Shown here: positions 36,606 through 47,760 of the stretch, piece by piece
How positions within the stretch are numbered: the first letter of the stretch is position 1
Layout of the letters: every line of letters starts with the position of its first letter
Assembly: GCA_024509875.1 (NCBI GenBank)
Contig: JAMPIV010018789.1
Location: 231,813-295,812, forward strand
DNA: 64,000 nt
Reading direction: 5' to 3'
Source of the DNA: Oreohelix idahoensis
Taxonomy: Eukaryota; Mollusca; Gastropoda; Stylommatophora; Oreohelicidae
Made by a program: the position numbers and the translations under genes
Notes under the pieces: model-generated
What the model saw: only the letters and a program-made list of their open reading frames with translations
Database searches by the model: none
What the model was told of the DNA's origin: nothing

Positions 36606-36970
36606 GAGGTGGAGACTGAGCTGTCTCGAGAGACTGCGCGTGGTGATCCCGGTACCACCAGGCCCTTCCAGTTCATCGGTTAGCGAGGCAGTAGTTTGGC
36701 TCCTGTGTCCGTAAATCGCAGCTCCCGGTCGTGATGAGAGCAAGCTGTAGCATCTACTTATCGTGGCTCGACAACAGTCTCGAAAAAGGCCCCGCTCTCG
36801 CAATGAGTCGTGGGCCGGCAGTCAGTAAAAGTTCGGACACAATGGGCTAATCACCTGTTTGCCAAACATTTTGATTACTTGTTTTGCCCAGGAGACTTGT
36901 GCTCTTTGAGTCACCTCTACACTTCGTTTTACTAGGTAGAGGAAGTTCCGATTATGAGATGAGATAAGAT
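36606..36970. mobile_element. Right-arm-specific 360-bp insertion of unknown type
   Basis: The left arm reads aactcagtttactt contiguous with cataattttcaact (about 2698-2730). The right arm separates these sides by about 360 bp that are GC-richer than the surroundings. No clear inverted repeats or coding seen. Possible SINE or other short element. Confidence 0.55.
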
Positions 36971-37407
36971 GGAAATTATGAAAAGTTGTGAAATGTTCGT
37001 TGGTTGCGCTGTTATGGCACGTAGCTTCCCCTGTGGGGTCGTTTGGCGCATGCTTAAGCCGCTGTTAATTCCCACAGGTGTCTTGGACTGTACTTCTCTA
37101 TATTAGACAAATCTACTGGCTGTAAGCACGTCTCATGCATCAATGCTGAGATAACTACAGTTGCCAAACTTATTCAAGATCCATCTGATGTTAGTAGCTA
37201 GAGTCGACTGCTGACAACTTAAATCATAAATTTGTACCACAAACTGAAAGGAGACAAATGTCTCTGCTAAGTATTGGGTCTTCTGACATAATAATTAGGC
37301 AGCCTCCGCTTCCACCAACCACTTCATATTTCTCAGAACTTTTACCCTCAATAAACGTTTATTTTAAGCCCAATGAGTCGGATAAAATTGCTTTTGGACA
37401 GCGGAAG

Positions 37408-37425
37408 ACGGCAATATATATATAT
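37408..37425. other. Empty target site of the mariner
   Basis: cggcaatatatatatatg corresponds to the left-arm locus where the mariner and long TA repeat sit. It shows the pre-insertion state. Confidence 0.85.
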
Positions 37426-38382
37426 GAAATTGACTAAAGTGCTTTGTATAATAAATATGTACATCATGATATTATCATCCACCTCCTGCTCTCTATGGAT
37501 CCTGAGGCCACCTCTCCTGTTGGTTCCTAGTGAGGTATGGTTTGGTTTGGTGTGATCTTAAGGACTATCTTCATTGCACACGGTAAACTCCATCAGTGCT
37601 TCGATCTCCTCTCTTAGATCACACAAGGAGGATCTCAGCACAGTTCACGAACTCTCTAGCACCGGCGAAAGTCCCAATGTGTGTATATTGGAATCACACA
37701 TTCTATAAATATTTTTGTGGTGAGAAGGTGGTAAGAAAATCCGCACGAAGCAGTCACCAGCTCTTGCAGTCGTAATCCATGTGTCATGTTATTTGCAGTG
37801 TTGAGGTTGCCAGCCTCATATGCCACTGTACATCCACAAGCAAACTATACGTAAAAAAAAATAAATAAAATGATAAAATGTTCATATTACAACTAACCCA
37901 GAGTTTTTCAGGCCAACACAGACTTTTTGCACCGGAGAAGTCAGAATTTTTTTCGGGCAACTAATTTAAAATGCCGTCTCTTTCAGGCGACTTAGGTTTC
38001 TAACTGAGAGCACTTTGAAGTTGGATCCTAGAACTTCAGGCGCAAAGTGATGGCACTTCTAATCTTAGAATTCAGCTCCAGTTCTATATTTGGGTCTTAA
38101 TATTCCGTGTTTCTGGCTGGCTATGATTTCTTCTTTATCAAACTGGAAGTCAGCGACGTAGTCTAACAACGCCGCAGTACAAAAGCGAATATTTCAGTCT
38201 ACGCACCCAGGTTCTACTTTGAGGAGAGGTCTGATCAGAAGCAGTATATCTTAACATTTTCATGCCCAACCACTTATCATCAAAGCGTCTGATATTAATA
38301 GGGGTTTATCACCCATCCATCTCACGTAGAACATTACTACATGACAACATATTATGGGATTTTCCAACTCCATAGCCAAATA

Positions 38383-38710
38383 AGGTCTTGTTACTTCCCT
38401 TGTTATTTATCATGTCTACAAACTCACTAATTCACAGATCTATCGCTGTTAATTTCTTCCAATGTGTTATTTTCTTGTAATTGTTTATCACAACAAAAAG
38501 TACATCTGCCAGAAGTATTGCATTTCTGCCCGTGTCTTAATCGTCAACAACATTATTATCAATATTGAAACACTGAGACAAGATAGTTAGTGGTAATTAT
38601 CTGCAATTCATAATCTCATATCAAACGTTTGTTCCATACTTTTCGCCGACAAAACGTCTGGGTTTCACCCTTTGCCATCTTGTGCAAAGGTAATCCCTGC
38701 TTATCTGTTG
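38383..38710. other. Flank between right arm and element D
   Basis: No gene seen. Unrelated to the other flanks. Confidence 0.4.
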
Positions 38711-38714
38711 CCAT
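38711..38714. repeat. Probable target-site duplication of element D, left
   Basis: CCAT before the 5' LTR, matched by CCAT at 47761-47764. A 5-bp reading would have one mismatch (ccatt versus ccatc). Confidence 0.55.
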
Positions 38715-38715
38715 T

Positions 38716-41313
38716 TGTGACGATAAAATTCAGCCGACCCTGAAGTATTAGATGATATGGTAGAACCCTCATAACATCTGTACCCCCGAATATTGTTGTA
38801 AATATCGTCAACGGGGAATTCTTCCACCTGGGCTCATTAGCAATGCACAACAGAAACGTGGAATTCCACCTGGGCTCATTAATATGCGTCAGAGCAGAGT
38901 GGACTCGCCACCACGTTTGCTATTAATATGTAGACTATTATCTTCCGTGCATTCTGGACATTGCTTTGTCTAAAGGGGAGGTAAAACCACGCCTACTGAA
39001 ACCTCTAGAGCGATCATAAGCAAGCATTTCGTTACACCTTTCTTTCGTACCTGCCTTAAAGGCGTTGCCTAAATCAAACGAAGAAAGTGGCTACGATCAA
39101 AGCAGTGATGGTCCACAGAAGCAGCGTCTCAGCGGCATTTCGCGTCTCCGTGTTAACCAGAGGAGAGCGCTAAATCGCTCGAAGACTAAGACGAACGGGA
39201 GAGACGAGCCGGTCAGGAAGTGAGTAATCGGACGAGGAACGGGCGGCTAGAATCTCGATTTTACCCTGACTTCAAGAAAGGTATTAGATTCTAACATGTC
39301 CCCCTTAACTGTCCTTCCATTTCATATATATAGAGACCCTGTAGAATGCCATTTTATCACTCCTTTGCCAGAGATTTACAGAAGCACTAGCTATAGCCAA
39401 ATCTTGTTAGATTTCCCCTGGAATTGTGGATATATAGCAGTGAATTCTATTCTGTGCTAAACGGTATAATATGTATTAGTTTCTAGTGATCAGTGGTCTA
39501 GTTCATTCATTTTTATTTCACTGGATTTTGTGTTGATTTAAATCTATTAAATTAAACCTATCTCAAATGTTTCCAGTTGAAAATTTAATGATTAATCTAT
39601 TACATTATTTCCAAAGATAATAGATGCTTAAACGTTTAAATTAACTTTTAAAGTCGCGAAGGAATTTATAACTAATTAATTAAGTTAAGTCCTATATATA
39701 GATGTGTGTTTTAACCATTAGACTCGCGAAGTGTTTTCTTAATATATATAATTAAATACGCGAGTGCATATAATAGTCTTAACGGTAAATTTATCGCGCT
39801 TTAGAATGTTATTTGATTTTTTGGTAGGATTACATGTTTTCTATCTTTAATATAGGGTGATCTTAACCTTTGCGTCCCAGCAAAAAACATTGTATAGAGT
39901 CCTCCAGACTCAGTTCTAAAAAAAACTCCAGATATTTTAATGAACAGTTTAAATTTTAATCTTGAGACGATCCTGTTGGGGTCCAGCTATCTGAATTTTC
40001 CAGAAAGAAAGTAAATCCAAGAACAATTTAACACATCATCAATACAATTTAATCTGTAGAGTTTAACTGGAGAAGAACATTGCCAGAGCTATTTTTAGAT
40101 TATTAATCCTGCTCTACTGCGAAAGAAAATAGAAATCTCCTGAACACTGACTGTGCATATTTTCTTCCCTGGATTTTAAAACCCTCGTAGTAAACCATAC
40201 CTCACCGGTCAGTTGTTGTCATCACGCATTAAGAAGTTTTACCATCAGCGGCGAAATCACTGAGACCACCCCATTTTCACCACCTGTATCCGCGACCGTG
40301 CCATCTCATAGAACTTTCCTTTTAACATAACAAAAACTAGGAACACTTAGGCTTCACCATCCAGCTATTTCAGGACTGTACTAACGCATAAACCTGATAA
40401 TCTGGGGCTGGACACAGAAGAAAAAGACACTACCTATGTCAAGTGTTTAATTGATGTTTGTGTATTTTCTATGGAGTGCCAGATTCTACGATCGGTAAGT
40501 GTGTGTGAGTAAATGAGTGTTGGCCATCACGAGCGTGCATGAATGACATGAGATTTATTTTGCAACCATGTTTAATTTTGCCTACCTGGTAAATACTTTT
40601 ACTGTATTCCCTGTATTGTTCCTTTTTAAGTGGGATTTTATAACTCTGTTTATTCCCCACCCCCTTACATTTGCTTAGTAAAAGGGAAAACAATTGAGAA
40701 TAACAGGACTATTTCTACCACCCATACCTAGTACTGTAACACCTCTTTTCAGAGTAATTAAATTTACTGTTGGGTTACATTATCTATTTATTTCTGATAA
40801 CTACCTATCTTTGGACTGTGTTTATCTTTTTGTCTAATACAAGCGGGAAGGGCAGATTGGATACTCCTCCTCATACCCCCCCCCTTTCCTATCTTGCTAT
40901 TTGTATTTTCTGTATCTATGATAATTTTCTGTTATCTGATAAATGTTGTGATTGATTTAAATGATAAATAAACATCATAAAACTTTTAGTACTGTGTTGT
41001 AAGACCCAAGCCCAAATTACCCATATTTTTTTACAATAGTTTGTATTTACGTAACGTCCGTGTGTTTGAAACACCAAATTGGTGTGAGCTCATGTGTGTT
41101 TGGAAACTGGCAAATAATTGTTTAGCCCGGAGAGTTTAAGGAGTAGATTGAGAGAAAAGGATTGTCGTAAAGGAGTCTGTCCTTACTCTCCCCAGCACTC
41201 TGTGAAGCAACTACTTACTTTCTAACCCTTTCTATCATAGAGCCTTCACCATCATTATTCACTCTAAACGGGACCACTATTTCTAAGACTTCTCTCAAAA
41301 TAAATTTACGACA
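38716..41313 (+). repeat. 5' LTR of element D (long form)
   Basis: Starts tgtgacgataaa and ends tttacgaca. It carries 39254-40642, absent from the 3' LTR. The last 150 bp begin with tgtcgtaaa (41163-41171), complementary to the LTR end. Confidence 0.85.
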
Positions 41314-41318
41314 ATAAA

Positions 41319-41336
41319 TGGCTGGCTCGCCGGGAT
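41319..41336 (+). promoter_or_regulatory. Candidate primer binding site of element D
   Basis: TGGCTGGCTCGCCGGGAT five bases after the LTR. The tRNA is not identified. Confidence 0.45.
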
Positions 41337-42094
41337 ATTTTTGAGCTACATTTGATGCACCCACAATAAATGCTCGCTCTCATTTTTGAGTCTGATCTTA
41401 AGTTTGGGTCTGTCTAGATAGAGTGTGAAAGTGATTTGTCTTTGTGAAGTAGGGAAATAATAACAATAATTACACCCCCTAGACAACGCCTTTAATATTT
41501 GGGTCGTCCACACAACATATTTACAGGTTGTTTTCTTTCCACAGCAGTAGAAAGTTACGGATACAAAAAAATTCGTTACTTTTTTAGTCTCTGGCAGAGG
41601 AAATTGAAAATTTTTTTATAAGATTTGCTGGGATTGCGTGATTGTTTTACAGTCACAAAGGTTTTTTTTAAGTTATCAGAGTTGAGCTCAGCTTAAGACG
41701 CCTTGTTCTGATTTTTTAAAGTCTAGTTAACAACGTCTCTTCTCAAAATTGACTTCGGCGGGAGGAGTTTTGTTGGCGGAGAATTAAAATTTTAGGATTT
41801 TGTTTTTCCTTTAAATTGTTTTAATATAAATTTTTCTCTACTGTTAGTAAAAGTAGATTTTTTTTCTAGTGTTTGACTTACCATTAACGTGGCATAGTCG
41901 CCTGCATTAAGTGTCTTAATTGACAGATAATAGCAACGATAAGTTAGCACAGTACAAAGTAGGAGGTATCACAAGTAATTTATACTTTGTGTTTTTTCTC
42001 GTAGCGGCTTTGAGTTTTTTCCTCTCCTTGTTTCTTCTTACTATTCTCTAATCTTAGAAGCATCCAGTTCTTTGTCATGGCATAGAGAATTAGG
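41337..42094 (+). other. 5' leader of element D
   Basis: AT-rich leader without coding potential. Confidence 0.6.
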
Positions 42095-43168
42095 ATGAGA
42101 TCCATTTTGAGACAGGAGGCGAAGGAATCAGGGTTAGAGGGAGAAGCCGCGAACGTGTTTGTAAACACGGAACTTGAAAGGTATGACGCAGAGCAAGAGA
42201 GAGCAGAGAGGAAAGAAGCACAGGATAGAGCAGAGAAGAAGGAAGCAGAAGAGAGGGCAGAAGCTAGGAAAAAAGAAGAGCACGATCGTCAATTGGAGCA
42301 GAAGAAAATTGAGGCAGAGATGGAAGTCCGCAGGGAAAGAGAGAGAAACGGAGAGACAGCACGAATTGGCGCTTAAGGCTTTAGAGAGTCAGGGCGCTTC
42401 TACTTCAAATAATGGAGAGCCGTCTTCGCCCCAGTCTCAGTCAACGGATCTCTCCAGCACTCAATCTGCCCAATTAACTGCAATGTCTTTTACTTTAGAG
42501 ACTTTTCACAGCCCCAATAAGAAAATTGACACCTTCCAAGAAAAATTCGAGAGGCTCGCAAATCTGTATGGGTTAGAGAGTACCCGTTGGTCACTTAAAC
42601 TCTCAACGTCATTAAAAGGTAATGCTTATGACGTGTACACAAAGCTGGGAACCAACCAACATGATTACGACATGCTAAAGAAGGCCTTGCTAGAGCGGTT
42701 TGAGATGACCGCCCGAAAATTTCTGCAGATGTTCAGAAACAGCCGAAAAGAGAACACGGAAACATTTCCCCAGTCCTCTTCACGTCTCACGGGCTATTTG
42801 ACAAATGCATTGAATTATCTGAATTACCTCTTACATATGAGGGACTTCTTGAACTTGTTCTTGTGGAACAGATAAAGTCAACTTTGTCAAACGAAACCCG
42901 TAGATTTTTGGCTGAACAGGGCGCAGTCAGGCTTGAGGACATCCTCAATAAGGCAGAACGCTATACCAATGCAATGGCCGAACTTCCCAGCACCAAACGT
43001 AAACCCACAGATGAGCCATCTCGAAAACAAAATCTAGAGCAGTCATCCTATTCTTCCAATTCCTCTCAGCATTATAACCAACGAGAAACTAATACCCAAT
43101 ACCCAGAGACCTCCCCAGGAAAAATCGAAATTGTACAAAACCCGATATCCCCCAAACAACAATTCTGA
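42095..43168 (+). pseudogene. Gag of element D
   Basis: Pieces in three frames: 42095-42376 (N-terminal GLEGEAANVFVNTELERYD and a very charged coiled coil), 42360-42875 (capsid-like with RWSLKLSTSLKGNAYDVYTK and DYDMLKKALLERFEM), and 42863-43168 (LSNETRRFLAEQGAVRLEDI, Gln/Ser-rich end). It would assemble particles. The architecture equals that of element E and resembles A-C. No CCHC knuckle is seen. Frameshifts make it non-functional. Confidence 0.8.
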
Positions 43169-43620
43169 TCAACCCACCAAGCCTACGTGGCAGCGCGGCC
43201 ACCAAGGTCAAGAAAAAGGAAAGACCCCTGCAGCAGGGACGTCTGATCAGGGCAAGCACACCTGGCCAAACCGAATCGGATGTTTGCATACAGCCTCGCA
43301 AGGAAGAGTCAACGTCAGTGATTCTCAACCTGAGGGGGACAGACCCTCAACACAATTAACTGTAAATTTGAATGGTACCTCAACTACTTGTCTCTTTGAC
43401 ACTGGATTAAGTTTTGATTGTATTGTCGCCAGGCACCTAGTCAAACTATGTGGAGTTTTCAAGAGTGATGCACCCAGGACGCTTCCTATTGCACTGGTAG
43501 AAATACACTCTGATTTTGTCAGAGGTGCTATTAAAACGGCCATAATGGATGATCCGATCTACCCAGATATCCTGGGATGTAGATATGTGTTTATTGGGAG
43601 ACCAAAGGAGCCGATTGTGA
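43169..43620 (+). pseudogene. Aspartic protease of element D
   Basis: Within the frame 43131-43997. The active-site motif LFDTGLSFDCIVARHL has Asp-Thr-Gly at 43398-43406, followed by the flap region and DDPIYPDILGCRYV as the second hydrophobic-Gly motif. About 110 residues, typical of retropepsins. This part is not interrupted. A linker VTAVTTRGQTKKERE leads to integrase, as in element E. Confidence 0.8.
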
Positions 43621-43699
43621 CAGCGGTAACCACAAGAGGGCAAACTAAGAAGGAGAGGGAGCCTGCGCCAAATTTGTTGCCGAATGAACTGAAGGAGAT

Positions 43700-44900
43700 G
43701 CAACAAAAGGACCCTACTCTGGAGCCCTGCTTTAGAAAACTGCCCATGGCTAAGGACCCCAGAATCCACGGAGACATCTTTTCGAAGGATGGCGTATTGT
43801 ATCGTAGAACGGGCGACCCTGATACATGGAATAACCAGCTCCTAGTACCGACGCAGTACAGAAGCCAGATCTTAGAAATGGGGCACTCTCTTCTCTTTAG
43901 CGGACATATGGGACAAAACGCCACTATTCAGCGAATAAAAAACCACTATTGGTGGCCAGGAATGAACTCTGAAATTATCAGGTACGTGAAATCCTGAGCC
44001 CAGTGCCAACGTGTAGCACCCAAGCACTTGACACCCCCAGTACCTATGGGTCAAATGCCAATAGTAGGGACTCCATTTGAACGGGTTGCTGTCGACATCA
44101 TTGGACCCCTGGAAAGGACCAAAAGAAGGAACAGGTTCATCCCGACCTTAGTCGACACTTGCACAATGTGGGCCGAAGCTATACCGCTAACATGCACGGA
44201 CTCCAAGCATGTCGTAAAAGCCCTCGTGCAAATTTTTACACTGTTGGGATTCCCTCAACAAGTTTTGACGAATAATGGATCCCAATTCCGTAGCCTGTTA
44301 ATGGAGGAGATCTTTAAGATCTTGAGGGCCAAACGTATCCACACAAGTCTCTATCATCCGACCGGAAATGAGCTCGTAGAACGTTTTAACGGCAGCCTCA
44401 CCATGATGTTACGTAAGCTGGGTCAGAAGAAACCGGAAGACTGGGACCTATATATATCTGCTGCCTTATTCGCCTACAGAGAGGTTCGACAAACGTCTAC
44501 GGGATTCGCGCCAGCTACACTTTTATTTGGCAGACCTATTTAGGGGCCACTAGAAGCCTTACTTCGGTCCCTGACAGACTAAAAGGCTGACGAGACAGTC
44601 GTCTCTGCAAGCAAATATGTGTCTGAGCTCAAGGAAAGGCTGAAGCTAGGATGGGATCTAGCTACAACCAACCTTAAGAAAGCCCGCGCTAAAGATGCTA
44701 AAAGATACAACAAAGCTGCAAAAGAGAGAGAACTCCAACCAGGGGAGAAAGTTTTGTTGCTACTTCCAACCGGAAGCAATAAACTTCGCATCGGATGGCA
44801 AGGGCTGTTTACCGTCCTTAAAAAGATCTCACGCACCAATTACAAGATCTCCATTAAAGGCAAGGAGAAGGTCTTCCACATAAATCTGTTAAAGAAATAT
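43700..44900 (+). pseudogene. Integrase of element D, upstream of reverse transcriptase
   Basis: It would join element DNA to the genome. The zinc domain (43870-44015) shows GHSLLFSGHMG and HYWWPGMNSEI, but the codon expected for the third zinc ligand is TGA (43995-43997). The core domain frame is 44028-44543: first Asp at 44094-44096 (VAVDIIGPL), second position Asn instead of Asp (44271-44273, LTNNGSQF), Glu at 44379-44381, with 35 residues between the last two. Stops at about 44541 and 44580 interrupt. The C-terminal domain continues in 44619-44900 (LQPGEKVLLLLPTGSNKL; GWQGLFTVLKK; VFHINLLKKY), the GPY/F-type module. It is dead by several independent changes. Confidence 0.85.
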
Positions 44901-45790
44901 TTGGAAAGACCAGTGCCATCCTCCAAGCATCTCCTGGCTGTCGCCATAGCAACGAAAGACGGGGAAGATGATGATGGTTGCATGAAGTACCCATTGCAAC
45001 CCACAGAATCCTTTAATGATGTTAAGTTTGGCGACAATCTCTCACAAGAACAACAAACAGAAACCAGGGTGCTACTAAAACAGTACAGTGCAGTCTTAAA
45101 GGATGTACTTGGTCGAACAAATCTCATCGAATTTAATATGAAACTAACAAACGAGACCCCTGTTCGAACCAGACTTTACTTCATCCCGTACGCTAAAGCT
45201 GATGCACTTCGCGGAGAAATAGACAAGCTGCATCAGGCATGAATTATCAGCGAGTCGACATCTCCTTACAGTTCGAGTGTAGTGCTATTGCAGAAGCCCA
45301 ACAAGGAAGTTCGGCTGTGTATAGATTACCGGTTTCTAAACGCTGTAACGGAATTCCAGCCCGAACCTCTCCAGACTGTTTCTGAGTTGTTCACCAAGCT
45401 TAGCAAAGCAAAAATTTTCTCCACGATTGACCTCAGTAAAGGTTATAATCAAATACCAGTCAAGGAGGAAGTTAAACCTTTGTTAGCTTTCAGCACTAGT
45501 GAAGGACATTACACATTTAATGTGATGCCGTTCGGATTGCATAACGCACCAGGAGTGTTTACCAGGATGATGAGAAGCTTCTAGAACCTTTGCACAGTCC
45601 CCATATCCATAATTTCATTGATGACATATTAATTGCATCGGAGACCTACGACGAACATATTGCTACGGTTGCTATGCTCCTCGGGAGACTACAGGAAACT
45701 GGTCTTACAGCCAGACCTAGCAAATGTCTCATAGGGTTTGAAAACCTAGACTTCCTGGAGCATACTATTTCTCGCGGCTCCATGTAGCCT
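44900..45790 (+). pseudogene. Reverse transcriptase of element D
   Basis: Follows directly on integrase. N-terminal part 45120-45242 (FNMKLTNETPVRTRLYFIPY), a stop at 45240, then 45282-45584 with VRLCIDYRFLNAVTEFQPEP, KIFSTIDLSKGYNQIPV (first catalytic Asp) and YTFNVMPFGLHNAPGVF. After a frame change, 45590-45787 follows with FIDD at 45614-45625 (catalytic pair). The motif order matches Ty3/Gypsy reverse transcriptases. Broken by at least two stops and a frameshift. Confidence 0.88.
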
Positions 45791-45802
45791 GTTAAGAAGA
45801 AC

Positions 45803-46510
45803 GTGGAGAAAATAGTTGCAGCTAAAAGGCCCCGAACGAAGAAAGACATCCGTTCCTTCTTATCACTATGTGCATACTATCAAAAATACATCCAGATTTT
45901 CAACAATCTAACGGCACTTCTAACTGACCTCACAAAGAAAGGTTGTCCTGATAAGGTCATTTGGGATCAAAAGTGCGAACACGCGTACAGCACTTTAAAA
46001 GGACAGATGTCTGCATACCCCATTTTGAGGTTACCTGACCTCAAGAAACCTTACATACTGCGGGTCGACGCGTCAGGTCAGGGCATCGGGTCAACACTGC
46101 TGCAAGCCGAGGACAATGACCCGAATATGCTATTTCCAGTTACCTATGGCAGTCGGAAATTAAACAAAGCTGAACGGAACTACAGCGTAGTTGAAAGAGA
46201 ATGTCTCGCTTTGATTGACGGCATCAGACGCCATCACGAGTTTCTCTATGGTACATCTTTCACAGTGCAAACAGACCACGATCCATTAGCTTTTCTTGGT
46301 GCCAATAAAGAATTTAATGCAAGGATAATGCGTTGGGCCCTCCTTTTAAGCGTTTACTCCTTCAAAGTGGAATACATTCCGGGAAAACATAATGTCGGGG
46401 CAGACTTCCTGAGTAGAAACTGGACTACAGAGGAAGAGGAGGAAGTTGAAGATACCAATCATCCAAAAGCTACCAATCAGGGCAGCTTCATTGTCATAAA
46501 TCAAACATGA
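45803..46510 (+). pseudogene. RNase H of element D
   Basis: An open frame of 235 codons that starts with the connection region (KKDIRSFLSLCAYYQKYIQ). RNase H follows with RVDASGQGIGSTLLQ (Asp at 46067-46069), VERECLALIDGI (Glu) and TDHDPLAFLGA (Asp), and ends with YSFKVEYIPGKHNVGADFLS. It removes RNA from RNA-DNA hybrids during reverse transcription. This is the best-preserved part of D. It has lost its in-frame link to the reverse transcriptase (stop at 45785-45787). Confidence 0.88.
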
Positions 46511-46529
46511 AAAGATGTTTTCATGTCTC

Positions 46530-46544
46530 AAAAGAGGGGACGAT
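46530..46544 (+). promoter_or_regulatory. Polypurine tract of element D
   Basis: aaaagaggggacgat directly before the 3' LTR. Confidence 0.7.
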
Positions 46545-47760
46545 TGTGACGATGAAACTCAGCCAACCCTGAAGTATTAGATGATATGTTAGAACCCTCA
46601 TAACATCTGTACCCCCGAATATTGTTGTAATTTTATCGTCAACGGGGAATTCTTCCACCTGGGCTCATTAGCCATGCACAACAGAAACGTGGAATTCCAC
46701 CTGGGCTCATTAATATGCGTCAGAGCAGAGTGGACTCGCCACCACGTTTGCTATTAATATGTAGACTGTTATCTTCCGTGCATTCTGGACATTGCTTTGT
46801 CTAAAGGGGAGGTAAAACCACGCCTACTGAAACCTCTAGAGCGATCATAAGCAAGCATTTTGTTACACCTTTCTTTCGTACCTGCCTTAAAGGCGTTGCC
46901 TAAATCAAACAAAGAAAGTGGCTACGATCAAAGCAGTGATGGTCCACAGAAGCAGCGTCTCAGCGGCATTTCGCGTCTCCGTGTTAACCAGAGGAGAGCG
47001 CTGAAACGCTCGAAGACTAAGACGAACGGGAGAGACGAGCCGGTCAGGAAGTGAGTAATCGGACGAGGAACGGGCGACTAGAATACTCTGTTTATTCCCC
47101 ACTCCCTTACATTTGCTTAGTAAAAGGGAAAACAATTGAGAATAACAGGACTATTTCTACCACCCATACCTAGTACTGTAACACCTCTTTTCAGAGTAAT
47201 TAAATTTACTGTTGGGTTACATTATCTATTTTTTTCTGATAACTACCTATCTTTGGACTGGGTTTATCTTCTTGTCTAATACAAGCGGGAAGGGCAGATT
47301 GGATACTCCTCCTCATACCCCCCCCCCCCTCCCCAATCTTGCTATTTGTATTTTCTGTATCTATGATAATTTTCTGTTATCTGATAAATGTTTTGAATGA
47401 TTTAAATGATAAATAAACATCATAAAACTTTTAGTACTATGTTGGAAGACCCAAGCCCAAATTACCCATATTTGTTTACAATATTTTGTATTCACGTAAC
47501 GTCCGTGTGTTTGAAACACCAAATTGGTGTGAGCGCATGTGTGTTTGGAAACTGGCAAATAATTGTTTAGCCAGGTGAGTTTAAGGAGTAGATTGAGAGA
47601 AAAGGATTGTCGTAAAGGAGTCTGTCCTTACTCTCCCCAGCACTCTGTGAAGCAACTACTTACTTTCTAACCCTTTCTATCATAGAGCCTTCACCATCAT
47701 TCTTCACTCTAAACGGGACCCCTATTTCTAAGACTTCTCTCAAAATAAATTTACGACACC
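46545..47760 (+). repeat. 3' LTR of element D (short form)
   Basis: Matches 38716-39253 and then 40643-41313 with a clean junction after ctagaat. It ends tttacgaca at 47760 and is followed by ccatc. Confidence 0.88.

Larger units (their letters stand above)
34438..38382. repeat. Right arm of large inverted duplication
   Basis: Reverse complement of 1-5480 without the mariner and with shorter TA repeat. It contains two insertions absent from the left arm (about 35763-35885 and 36606-36970). Identity is high by eye, with scattered substitutions. No host gene recognised; most of 35030-38380 is non-coding. Confidence 0.9.
38716..47760 (+). mobile_element. LTR element D: GmR1-like Ty3/Gypsy element, defective
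   Basis: A 9-kb plus-strand element with coding order Gag, protease, integrase, reverse transcriptase, RNase H. Integrase before reverse transcriptase is the defining feature of GmR1-like elements within Ty3/Gypsy. The LTRs differ in length (2598 and 1216 bp). Many stops and frameshifts, plus catalytic substitutions in integrase, make it inactive. Confidence 0.9.
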
